A DNA stretch of 33,846 bases, taken from the NCBI GenBank assembly GCA_014859275.1, contig JACUUO010000016.1:1-33846 (forward strand), given 5' to 3'. Shown piece by piece: positions 1-6,102 of the stretch (the stretch's first letter is position 1; every line of letters begins with the position of its first letter). The translations under genes were made by a program, and so were the position numbers. Source of the DNA: Actinomycetota bacterium (GTDB taxonomy: Bacteria; Actinomycetota; Aquicultoria; Aquicultorales; Aquicultoraceae). The notes beneath the pieces were generated by a model, which worked only from the letters and a program-made list of their open reading frames with translations, did not search any database and had not been told where the DNA came from.

Positions 1-323
1 CACTTGGAGTAATAGGTGGCCTATTCTTCCTCGCGATTGGCTCCTACTCACTCTTGTTCTCGGTTATCTTCGGTGAGCGGGGTCGGGCTGCTTTTGCCTC
101 GGCAGGCCTCTTGATCGCGATGTACCTATTAACAGTGCTATCCCAGTTTGCTGACTGGGCGGAGAGACTCAGTGCTCTCTCCTTTTTCCATTACTACGAT
201 TCAGCCAAACTCCTATCGACCGGGAATGTCCCCCTGGATAGCCTGGCGGTATTCGGAGGCGTAATCATCCTTACCTATACCGCTTCTGTTATCATTTTCA
301 ACCGCCGGGATATCGCACCGTAG
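1..323 (+). CDS. ABC-2 type transporter permease, C-terminal part (5' end outside window)
   Basis: The reading frame is open from base 3 and ends at a TAG at 321-323. About 106 residues are visible. They contain three hydrophobic stretches: one at the left edge (VIGGLFFLAIG), one at about 123-150 (LLIAMYLLTVLS) and one near the end (AVFGGVIILTYTASVIIF). The protein finishes in FNRRDIAP. The layout of a short extracytoplasmic loop (SALSFFHYYDSAKLL), a last helix and a terminal F-x-RRD motif is typical of ABC-2 family permease subunits that work with a separate ATPase, presumably encoded left of the window. The substrate cannot be inferred. The family call rests on topology and the terminal motif only. 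Confidence 0.6.
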   Translation, partial: LGVIGGLFFLAIGSYSLLFSVIFGERGRAAFASAGLLIAMYLLTVLSQFADWAERLSALSFFHYYDSAKLLSTGNVPLDSLAVFGGVIILTYTASVIIFNRRDIAP

Positions 324-486
324 GTTTTAAAGGTCCATCCACTCCAAACTCGGTGAGATAGCCTCAAAACGATCACGCTGCCACGACAGCGCCTCCAGTT
401 AAAAGTATTCGCCTTAATTAAAACCAATGAAGATGGTGATTTTTCGCCCCTCTTGTGGAAAAACTCAGTTATAGGGAGGAATACGT

Positions 487-1029
487 ATGTCGATTTCTGG
501 AAGAAAGATAGCGCTCATTTTATCAGATCATTTCGATGCGGAGGAATTCAACGAACTTCATAATTGCCTTACAGAGGCGGGGGCCTTTACCGCCATCGTC
601 GGCGCGGATGCCGGCCAGAAATTTCAAGATTGGAGCCGAAAGGCTGAGGTCACCGTGGGTATCTCCTTTGAGGAGGCTCACTCATACGGCTTTGATGCAA
701 TCATAATCTCGGATGGGTATTCCCCGGATGAAATTCGCATGAATGATGCGGCGCTCAGCTTTGTAAAGGATATGTATGATGCTAACAAGGTCGTAGGAGC
801 CATCCATCATGGTGCCCAGGTATTCATATCTCTGGGGATCCTTAAGGGCAAGAATGTCACCAGTTGGCCCTCAATAGCGGTCGATCTGGAAAATGCAGGT
901 GCAACTTACTTTGATGAACCGGTTGTTATAGATGGGAATCTCATTACGGGGCGAAGACCAGCTGATATAAGAGCATTCTGTAATGCCATTATCGATGAGC
1001 TTGAGAGGCTGTCAGAGGCCGCGGCATAA
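487..1029 (+). CDS. DJ-1/PfpI family protein lacking the nucleophilic cysteine
   Basis: This 180-residue protein has the DJ-1/PfpI fold signature throughout: an N-terminal strand (KIALILSDHF), the segment FDAIIISDGYSPDEIR, the nucleophile-elbow region GAIHHGAQVFISLGILKGK, and the terminal block VVIDGNLITGRRPADI. Family members with protease or deglycase-type activity read A-I-C-H-G-P at the elbow. Here the cysteine position is His107 (codon CAT at 805-807), so the usual thiol chemistry should be absent. Asp17 appears to sit where PfpI has a conserved Glu, although that alignment is by eye. A strong Shine-Dalgarno sequence (AGGGAGGA) precedes the ATG. A paralogue lies at 27754-28290. The role is unknown; a binding or sensing role is an inference. 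Confidence 0.85.
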   Translation: MSISGRKIALILSDHFDAEEFNELHNCLTEAGAFTAIVGADAGQKFQDWSRKAEVTVGISFEEAHSYGFDAIIISDGYSPDEIRMNDAALSFVKDMYDANKVVGAIHHGAQVFISLGILKGKNVTSWPSIAVDLENAGATYFDEPVVIDGNLITGRRPADIRAFCNAIIDELERLSEAAA

Positions 1030-1046
1030 TTACTCGAAGCGTCGTG

Positions 1047-1742
1047 TTAAACATCCTTATTATCATTAGTAAGCCTTCCATCCCCGGTAATAGGAATCTT
1101 TGGCCTTAAAAACCGGGGTTTTGGATGGGTTATATGCAATTGTATGAACGCCTTGGTGCGGGCGAGTATCTCGCGGGCATCGAATAGTGCCGCCTTTATA
1201 TAGATGTGCTTATCAGCGGGAACACCAACCGCATCTATGCCCAGAGTCCTTGCGGTATAAACAGAACGGGCCAGGTGAAACTTCTGGGTCACGATAATCG
1301 CGCTCTTTACCTCAAATACATCGCGGGCCCGGTACATGCTGTCATATGTATTAAAACCGGCATGGTCCATGAAGATATCCTCTGGTGGAACGCCCTTCGA
1401 TAAAGCGTATCTTCGCATGTTGTTTACCTCATCGTAAGCCGTACGCCCGTGATCGCCTGTAAGAAGCAGTTTCTTAACCTTCCCCGTCCGGTAAAGATCG
1501 ACCCCGGTATCGACCCGGTCCGCAAGGACGTACGAGAGCCCCCCGCCGTCGAATACCTTTGCCCCCAGAACGACGGCAGTCTGAGAAGACGGCGCTTCAT
1601 CAATTGATTGAACGATACCGACCTGCCCACCCCTGATAATTTTCAGATTTACCATTAGTACAATAAGGACTGCGGCTGCTGCGACAAGTGCAGCTGCACC
1701 AACTACACGCCTTAGCCTAACATTGCGCACGATAGGAACCAT
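1047..1742 (-). CDS. SanA/YdcF-like DUF218 membrane-anchored protein
   Basis: This 231-residue protein has one N-terminal membrane anchor (about residues 12-33, VVGAAALVAAAAVLIVLMV). It is followed by a DUF218-type domain: AVVLGAKVFDGGGLSYVLADRVDTGVDLY, then LLLTGDHG, a region ending PPEDIFMDHAGFNTYDSMYRA, then IIVTQKFHLARSVYTA. This motif order matches the SanA group (vancomycin high-temperature exclusion protein), which in other bacteria is linked to envelope barrier function. The domain should face the outside of the membrane. No clear ribosome binding site is visible before the ATG at 1742. The gene converges on the DJ-1-like gene with only 17 bases between the two stops. The molecular activity of the family is not firmly established. 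Confidence 0.8.
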   Translation of the reverse strand: MVPIVRNVRLRRVVGAAALVAAAAVLIVLMVNLKIIRGGQVGIVQSIDEAPSSQTAVVLGAKVFDGGGLSYVLADRVDTGVDLYRTGKVKKLLLTGDHGRTAYDEVNNMRRYALSKGVPPEDIFMDHAGFNTYDSMYRARDVFEVKSAIIVTQKFHLARSVYTARTLGIDAVGVPADKHIYIKAALFDAREILARTKAFIQLHITHPKPRFLRPKIPITGDGRLTNDNKDV

Positions 1743-1901
1743 AATGCTTATACTATTATGGTTATGCTTATGCTCGTTGGCTCAACTGCGATCGGCAGCA
1801 TCATCATCGCATATATAGCAAGGAGCCTATGCTTTAATAAGGCTGAGCAGCTAATACTTAAATAAAGATATAAGCATTGGTCTTACTTTCTACTCTTTTT
1901 A

Positions 1902-1915
1902 TATAATACTATAAT
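1902..1915 (+). promoter_or_regulatory. Candidate -10 elements for the 7-TM protein gene
   Basis: Two overlapping TATAAT hexamers occur at 1902-1907 and 1910-1915, about 36-49 bases before the chosen ATG. No convincing -35 box is seen at the standard spacing, so this is a weak promoter call in AT-rich DNA. Confidence 0.3.
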
Positions 1916-1950
1916 TGAGGAAAAGCTGGCTTTTCAAAATGGAGGAGATT

Positions 1951-2700
1951 ATGGGTTCATCCTTTTGGGCACACTGGGCGTGGCCCACGGCCACAGCTAT
2001 AATCGGGTTTGTTTTTGCAGGCTTACTCCTTTTTCAGTATGTGAAGAGGCGGAAAGAACATCAACTTGCTTGGTTTGTCGGCTTTCTTCTTTATGCAATC
2101 GCTGCTGCGATGGAGGCATATTCGGAATATACCGGGGCCTGGGACCACACCGTGTACCGGGTATACATCGTTATAGCCGCCTCGCTTGTGGGATTTCTTG
2201 GTCTTGGGACGGTGTACTTAATTGCCCGCAAGAAGCTCTGGGGACACCTTTTTCTTGCCTACACCCTCTTAATCATGACCCTCTTTTTCTATGGAGTATT
2301 TACAACCGAGCTTATAGTGAAAGAGCTTGTGGCTGGAGTTACGGTAAGTGGAAAGCCGTTAGGAGAATCCGGTACATTCCCCCGCCTTTACTCCATGTTT
2401 GTCACCATTCCAGGGAGCTTTCTACTCCTTGGGGGCTCTCTTCTTTCAATTTTCCGGTTTGCCCGTAGGGCGGAATATAGATATAGGGTGTGGGCGAACG
2501 TTCTAATTGCCGCTGGAACGATTGTGATAGCAGGTGTTGGTAGCATGGCAAGGTCCGGAAGGGCCGATGGGCTTTATCCGGCCGAGATGATTGGGGCCAC
2601 CCTATTGCTTCTGGGATTTTTAAAGGCAGGATCGCTTAAAAAGGGCGCCGCCGCTATCCGCGAGAAAAGAGTCTCAGAGAAGGAAACCACTACACGATAG
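1951..2700 (+). CDS. Seven-helix integral membrane protein of unknown function
   Basis: The frame is open further upstream (TTG at 1915, ATG at 1939). I chose the ATG at 1951 because GGAGGA lies at 1941-1946 just before it and because the hydrophobic protein begins there. The product is about 249 residues with seven predicted membrane helices (for example ATAIIGFVFAGLLLFQYV, FVGFLLYAIAAAM, VIAASLVGFLGLGTVYLI, LLIMTLFFYGVF, SFLLLGGSLLSIF, VLIAAGTIVIAGVGS and ATLLLLGFLKAG). A basic 25-residue cytoplasmic tail follows. No enzymatic motif is visible. The topology resembles the 7-TM input regions of signalling proteins, but no output domain is attached. Function unknown. Confidence 0.7.
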   Translation: MGSSFWAHWAWPTATAIIGFVFAGLLLFQYVKRRKEHQLAWFVGFLLYAIAAAMEAYSEYTGAWDHTVYRVYIVIAASLVGFLGLGTVYLIARKKLWGHLFLAYTLLIMTLFFYGVFTTELIVKELVAGVTVSGKPLGESGTFPRLYSMFVTIPGSFLLLGGSLLSIFRFARRAEYRYRVWANVLIAAGTIVIAGVGSMARSGRADGLYPAEMIGATLLLLGFLKAGSLKKGAAAIREKRVSEKETTTR

Positions 2701-2741
2701 CGTAAACTTAAAGATAGAAGCTCTGGGAAGTTCTAAGCCGC

Positions 2742-2769
2742 GCTGGCTGGTTAATGCTGGCTGGTTAAT
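2742..2769. repeat. Perfect 14-bp tandem duplication at the 3' end of mutM
   Basis: GCTGGCTGGTTAAT occurs twice back to back (2742-2755 and 2756-2769), followed by a partial third copy (GCTGGCAG). The mutM stop codon (TTA at 2765-2767 on the plus strand) lies in the copy nearer the gene, so the duplication lies mainly downstream of the coding region and leaves the protein intact. Confidence 0.85.
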
Positions 2770-3589
2770 GCTGGCAGCTCGGGCAGAGATATGTTCCTCT
2801 TCCCGATAGCTCTATCTTCTCAACAACGCCTGGGCACCCCTCGCATGGTTTACCAGCTTTGGCATGAACCTTTAGATAATTCTGGTGTTCACCCTTTTGC
2901 CCTCTGAGATCGAGGTAGAACTGTGTGGTCGTCCCACGATGCGAGATCGCCTCAGGCAGAATCTGCCTCGTGCCATCATAAATCCTACGGATTTCCTCTT
3001 CGGAGAGATCGGATACTTTCCTGGCCGGATGCACCCTTGCATAAAAGAGGATTTCATCGGCATAGATACTGCCAATGCCGGCCACGAAATGCTGATTGAT
3101 AAGAAGTGGCTTAATCATTGCCCTGGGGTGCCTTTTAATAAGTGCCCTGAAGGATTCGTAAGTAAAGTTCGGACTTAATGGCTCTGGACCCATCTTCCGA
3201 TATGCAAAAAATGACGGAATATCCGTCGTTTTAAACAACCAGATGGAGGCGAATGAGTTTACATCTCTTAGCCGTAGCTGTTTACCATCATCAAGGTTGA
3301 ATATGATATGGGTGTAATCATCGATAGGTCTATCAGGTAATACATAAAGAAGCTGTCCGCTTATCTTAAGATGGATAATTAAAGAAAATCCGTTCGAGAG
3401 ATCCACGACAAGATATTTGGCCCGTCGAGTTACATTTCTAAACTCAGCGCCCTCTACCCGACCAACAAATTGCGAGGATGGGATATCAAGTATAATGGGA
3501 GACCTGACCTCAACGGATTCGATCCTGCGTCCGGTTAATACCTGCGCAAATTCCCTCTTTATCGTCTCAACTTCTGGTAGTTCAGGCAT
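2765..3589 (-). CDS. mutM: Formamidopyrimidine-DNA glycosylase (8-oxoguanine repair)
   Basis: The protein is 274 residues when started at the ATG at 3587-3589, which gives the invariant N-terminus MPELPEVET. Pro2 is the Schiff-base nucleophile and must be the first residue after Met removal. GGTGAT lies just upstream as a ribosome binding site. Other Fpg features are present: Glu3, the catalytic Lys in RRAKYLVVDL, the helix-two-turn-helix segment GIGSIYADEILF, and a C-terminal zinc finger, C-x2-C-x16-C-x2-C, with GRGTYLCPSCQ. The enzyme excises oxidised purines, mainly 8-oxoG paired with C, and nicks the abasic site. It appears complete and functional. MPELPEVE and the zinc-finger sequence favour Fpg over Nei. 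Confidence 0.97.
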   Translation of the reverse strand: MPELPEVETIKREFAQVLTGRRIESVEVRSPIILDIPSSQFVGRVEGAEFRNVTRRAKYLVVDLSNGFSLIIHLKISGQLLYVLPDRPIDDYTHIIFNLDDGKQLRLRDVNSFASIWLFKTTDIPSFFAYRKMGPEPLSPNFTYESFRALIKRHPRAMIKPLLINQHFVAGIGSIYADEILFYARVHPARKVSDLSEEEIRRIYDGTRQILPEAISHRGTTTQFYLDLRGQKGEHQNYLKVHAKAGKPCEGCPGVVEKIELSGRGTYLCPSCQH

Positions 3590-3894
3590 CTTAATCACCA
3601 CTACAACACCGATTAAGTCTAGGTGCCCAAAATGGGTCGATTTTCAAACCAGGCGGTGATTGTGCCGCATTTCCATCATAAAAGAGCATCCCTTCGCTCT
3701 AACATCGGGTTAAAATTTATACGAACCAGTTGGATGTTCCTGCAAATTACAAGAGCACAAGGATATACGCCCATGCCACAAGATGCGGCATCAGTAGAAG
3801 GATGAAATATGGGGCAGACCGTGTCTGCCCAAAATAATCAATAATATACCTGCTAGAACTTGCATACAGGTGCTGCTAACTATATACTAAAAGT
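3590..3894. other. Intergenic region before the riboswitch
   Basis: I see no convincing gene in this roughly 300-base stretch. It holds a strong inverted repeat at 3812-3830 (listed separately) and an AT-rich segment from about 3838 that is the likely promoter region for the riboswitch transcript. No -35/-10 pair at good spacing stands out. Confidence 0.5.
3812..3830. repeat. REP-like perfect hairpin
   Basis: GGGCAGAC (3812-3819) and GTCTGCCC (3823-3830) form a perfect 8-bp stem with a 3-base loop. No T-run follows on either strand, so a terminator is unlikely. Short GC-rich hairpins of this GGGCAGAC/GTCTGCCC type are common as dispersed repeats in bacterial genomes, but I see only one copy here. 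Confidence 0.55.
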
Positions 3895-4005
3895 AACGCT
3901 GAGTTCTCATGAGAAGCGGGGGAACCATTTTAGGGGTGAGTCGGCGCTTAGATGAAGCCGTAGGGTACCTTCAACCCGAACCCGTCAGCTAACCCCGTAA
4001 GCGTT
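3895..4005 (+). promoter_or_regulatory. Cyclic di-AMP riboswitch aptamer (ydaO/yuaA class)
   Basis: The segment closely follows the known ydaO/yuaA aptamer, as in the Thermoanaerobacter crystal-structure RNA. P1 is formed by AACGCT (3895-3900) and AGCGTT (4000-4005). Inside it, in order, are GCGGGGGAACC, TAGGGGTGAGTC, a variable stem GGCGCTTAGATGAAGCC, then GTAGGGTACCTTCAACCCG, AACCCGTCAGCTAACCCC. The GGGGGAACC, GGGGTGAGTC, TAGGGTACCTTC and ACCCGTCAGCTAAC blocks are the conserved ligand-binding elements. This class binds c-di-AMP and normally shuts genes off, mostly genes for potassium and osmolyte handling or cell-wall remodelling. Here it sits 142 bases before an aminomutase start codon on the same strand, with no gene in between. 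Confidence 0.9.
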
Positions 4006-4066
4006 GAAGGGGTGTATTCGGCTTCGGATGCATCAGAACTATCCTTTCGTCTATTCTAGCACCCCT
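3991..4066 (+). terminator. Candidate riboswitch expression platform
   Basis: AGGGGTG (4008-4014) can pair with CACCCCT (4060-4066), which lies before a weakly A/T-rich stretch and the gene. The same GGGGT can instead pair with the aptamer 3' segment AACCCC (about 3990-3995), which would destroy the ligand-binding fold. These mutually exclusive pairings suggest a switch. No classic T-run follows, so the mechanism may be weak intrinsic termination, Rho-dependent or translational. This was read by eye without energy calculation. Confidence 0.4.
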
Positions 4067-4147
4067 ACAAAAAGAGAGTATTTATTTGAAGGAAACCACA
4101 TGGGTAGTAAGGATAGGCTATCGCCTAACACCGTAAAGGAGTGTAAA

Positions 4148-5401
4148 ATGGCTCTCTCTGAGTACGAATTAGGACAAATCCGCTCAGTTAAACAATCTAT
4201 GGCAAGGTGGCGCGCCGATGAGCTAAAGAAATATGCTGCTGAGTTTCTAGCAGCTAAGCGTAATATCGATACGGGCTTTTCTATACAAAATGAGGCCCAG
4301 GAGACCAAAGCCCGTATTCTCGACCTTTTCAATGCCACAGAAGATGACTGGAAGAGCTGGCACTGGCAACTTAAAAACCGCATTACCGATGCGAAAATGC
4401 TAGCAAGAATAATTAAACTTACCGACGAAGAAGTAGATCAGATTTTCCGAGTGGGTGAGAGCTTTCGCTGGGCGGCATCACCTTATTATACTAGCCTGAT
4501 GTCGCCAACCGAAAGTTGGGATCCCATAAGGCGCCAATCAATCCCATCGATCTTTGAGTTACAGGATGACTTAGGGACTGATGATCCCTCTGGCGAGGAG
4601 CATACATCACCTATTGATGCGGTGGTAAGGCGGTATCCCGATAGGCTTATTATAAATGCTACAAATCAATGTGCGACCTTTTGTCGTTATTGCCAGCGTA
4701 GGCGAAACATCGGTCGATCTGACCAGCATGCTCCCAAAAGCAAATTATGGGAGGCGTTAACCTATGTCAAGGAGAATGAGGAGATAAGGGACGTAATTAT
4801 AACCGGTGGTGACCCATTAATGTTTGCGGATAACACCATCGAATGGCTCCTAAGCGAATTAAATAGCATAGAGCACGTAGAAATAAAGCGCATAGGCACC
4901 CGCACGCTCGCAACGATGCCGCAGCGCATCACAGAGGAACTCTGCAATATCATCGAGAAGTACCCCCCAATATATGTAAACACCCAATTCAATCATCCCC
5001 GTGAGGTCACCCCAGATGCGGCAGAAGCTTGCGATAAGTTGATAAAGGCGGGTGCAGTTATCAGCAATCAGGCCGTTCTTCTAAAGGGAGTCAACAACGA
5101 TCCACATGTTATGAAGGTCTTGAATCATGAGTTACTGAAGATACGCGTACGCCCTTACTACCTGTTCCAGGCAAAACCAGTCCGGGGCACCTCTCACTTT
5201 ATCACCTCGATAAAGGATGGTCTGGAAATAATGCGTAAGCTGCGCGGTTACACCTCGGGGCTTGCCATACCGACGTACATAGTTAGCGCACCGGATGGGT
5301 TGGGCAAGGTCCCGGTTTCAGACCTTAATGCCTGGGAGAGCGCCGATGGTGAGATACTTTTAAAAACATGGGAAGACAAGCTGGTAAGCTATCCTGTTTG
5401 A
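4148..5401 (+). CDS. eam: Radical SAM 2,3-aminomutase, probably glutamate 2,3-aminomutase
   Basis: The frame is open from within the riboswitch, but the start is set at ATG 4148, which has AAAGGAG at 4135-4141. An upstream ATG at 4100 with AAGGA is an alternative. The 417-residue product has the KamA layout: a helical N-terminus (EDDWKSWHWQLKNRI), PYYTSLM, the [4Fe-4S]-SAM motif C175-x3-C179-x2-C182 in NQCATFCRYCQRRR, IITGGDPL, RIGTRTLATMPQRIT, and IRVRPYYLFQAK. Lysine 2,3-aminomutase binds the substrate epsilon-amine with two Asp (293 and 330 in the clostridial enzyme). Here the matching sites are Lys343 (QAKP) and Ser380 (IVSAP). Lys at the first site is the mark of glutamate 2,3-aminomutase. 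Expected reaction: L-glutamate to beta-glutamate with PLP, SAM and an Fe-S cluster. Beta-glutamate is a compatible solute, which fits the c-di-AMP riboswitch upstream. Confidence 0.8.
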   Translation: MALSEYELGQIRSVKQSMARWRADELKKYAAEFLAAKRNIDTGFSIQNEAQETKARILDLFNATEDDWKSWHWQLKNRITDAKMLARIIKLTDEEVDQIFRVGESFRWAASPYYTSLMSPTESWDPIRRQSIPSIFELQDDLGTDDPSGEEHTSPIDAVVRRYPDRLIINATNQCATFCRYCQRRRNIGRSDQHAPKSKLWEALTYVKENEEIRDVIITGGDPLMFADNTIEWLLSELNSIEHVEIKRIGTRTLATMPQRITEELCNIIEKYPPIYVNTQFNHPREVTPDAAEACDKLIKAGAVISNQAVLLKGVNNDPHVMKVLNHELLKIRVRPYYLFQAKPVRGTSHFITSIKDGLEIMRKLRGYTSGLAIPTYIVSAPDGLGKVPVSDLNAWESADGEILLKTWEDKLVSYPV

Positions 5402-5523
5402 TACGAGATATTGGTGCCTAGCCGCCTTCCAGAGCCTTTTGGAACATAAAGTATATGGCCCTTTACATTAGGTAAACATCCCGATTAAAAAAGCCACCAC
5501 TATTGTTAGGATTGCCACTATAT

Positions 5524-5895
5524 CTATAGTTCTCCAGAACGTCCAGAGCCTCGCCCCTCTTGAATATCATTGATAAAGCGATCAACTGCCGCAGTTGTAA
5601 CCCTCCACTGAGAGATAAGTTGATCGAGACGGGCTACGCCCCTCGGAGTTGCCCGGTAATACTTGCGAGGTGGCCCGGAACTCGACTCTTCCCACCTCGA
5701 TTCGAGTAGCCCGTCTGCCGCGAGCCTGCGAAGAACTGGATAGACGGTACCCTCGGGTACTGAGAAGCCATCCGCAGATGAGAGCGCCGACGTTAGCTCA
5801 TAGCCATAGCGCTCTTTTTCCACAGCCATAGCTAATATGCAGAGTTCAACGAGGCCTTTCTTTAGTTGGGCATCCCAATTGCCAGCATTCGTCAT
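5524..5895 (-). CDS. PadR-family transcriptional regulator (short form)
   Basis: This 123-residue protein has the PadR winged-helix pattern: LKKGLVELCILAMAVEKERYGYEL, then FSVPEGTVYPVLRRLAADGLLESRW, a wing ending GPPRKYYRATPRG, and a short dimerisation helix. It lacks the longer C-terminal domain of the second PadR at 10937-11596, which places it in the PadR-s2 size class. Such regulators often repress neighbouring transporter or membrane-protein genes. Here no partner gene follows on the same strand, so the target is unclear. There is no good Shine-Dalgarno before the ATG at 5895. Confidence 0.88.
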   Translation of the reverse strand: MTNAGNWDAQLKKGLVELCILAMAVEKERYGYELTSALSSADGFSVPEGTVYPVLRRLAADGLLESRWEESSSGPPRKYYRATPRGVARLDQLISQWRVTTAAVDRFINDIQEGRGSGRSGEL

Positions 5896-5898
5896 ATA

Positions 5899-5924
5899 CT
5901 ATATATAGCACAGTAGTGATTATA
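5899..5924 (-). promoter_or_regulatory. Candidate promoter and operator of the short PadR gene
   Basis: On the minus strand a TATAAT hexamer (plus-strand 5919-5924) lies about 25 bases before the start codon. The palindrome CTATATATAG (5899-5908) sits between it and the ATG. It resembles the half-sites of the palindrome in front of the other PadR gene (CTATATAC...GTATATAG). No clear -35 is present. Autoregulation is inferred. Confidence 0.4.
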
Positions 5925-5974
5925 ACACAATAGATATAGTGAAGCTTTTTACATCCGATGATTAAGGTAAGTAT

Positions 5975-6031
5975 AAAAAGGCATGGTTGCCTCATTTGTA
6001 GGACATTTTTTAGTAAGAAAAGTGAGGCACC
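5975..6031 (-). terminator. Candidate terminator of the phosphatase gene
   Basis: Downstream of the phosphatase stop (minus strand), TGCCTCA (revcomp at 6023-6029) can pair with TGAGGCA (revcomp at 5988-5994), and a T-run (plus-strand AAAAAG at 5975-5980) follows shortly after. The loop of about 28 bases is long for an intrinsic terminator, so confidence is low. Confidence 0.3.
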
Positions 6032-6102
6032 TTGTGATTATCTGGCATAATGAATGCGAGCATATCAGATGATTGCACAACACTACGACCCTCAGGGATT
6101 CC

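Noticed and set aside
1206-1403. Plus-strand frame opposite the SanA-like gene
   Set aside because: Shadow of the DUF218 gene in another frame; no motif or ribosome binding site.
4004-4147. N-terminal extension of the aminomutase starting at TTG 4004
   Set aside because: It lies inside the riboswitch and its expression platform. A strong ribosome binding site precedes ATG 4148, and the extension has no family similarity.
5402-5523. Short hydrophobic minus-strand frame (VAILTIVVAFLIGMF) after the PadR gene
   Set aside because: Only about 16 codons from a possible GTG, overlapping the PadR end without its own ribosome binding site; too little to call a small membrane protein.
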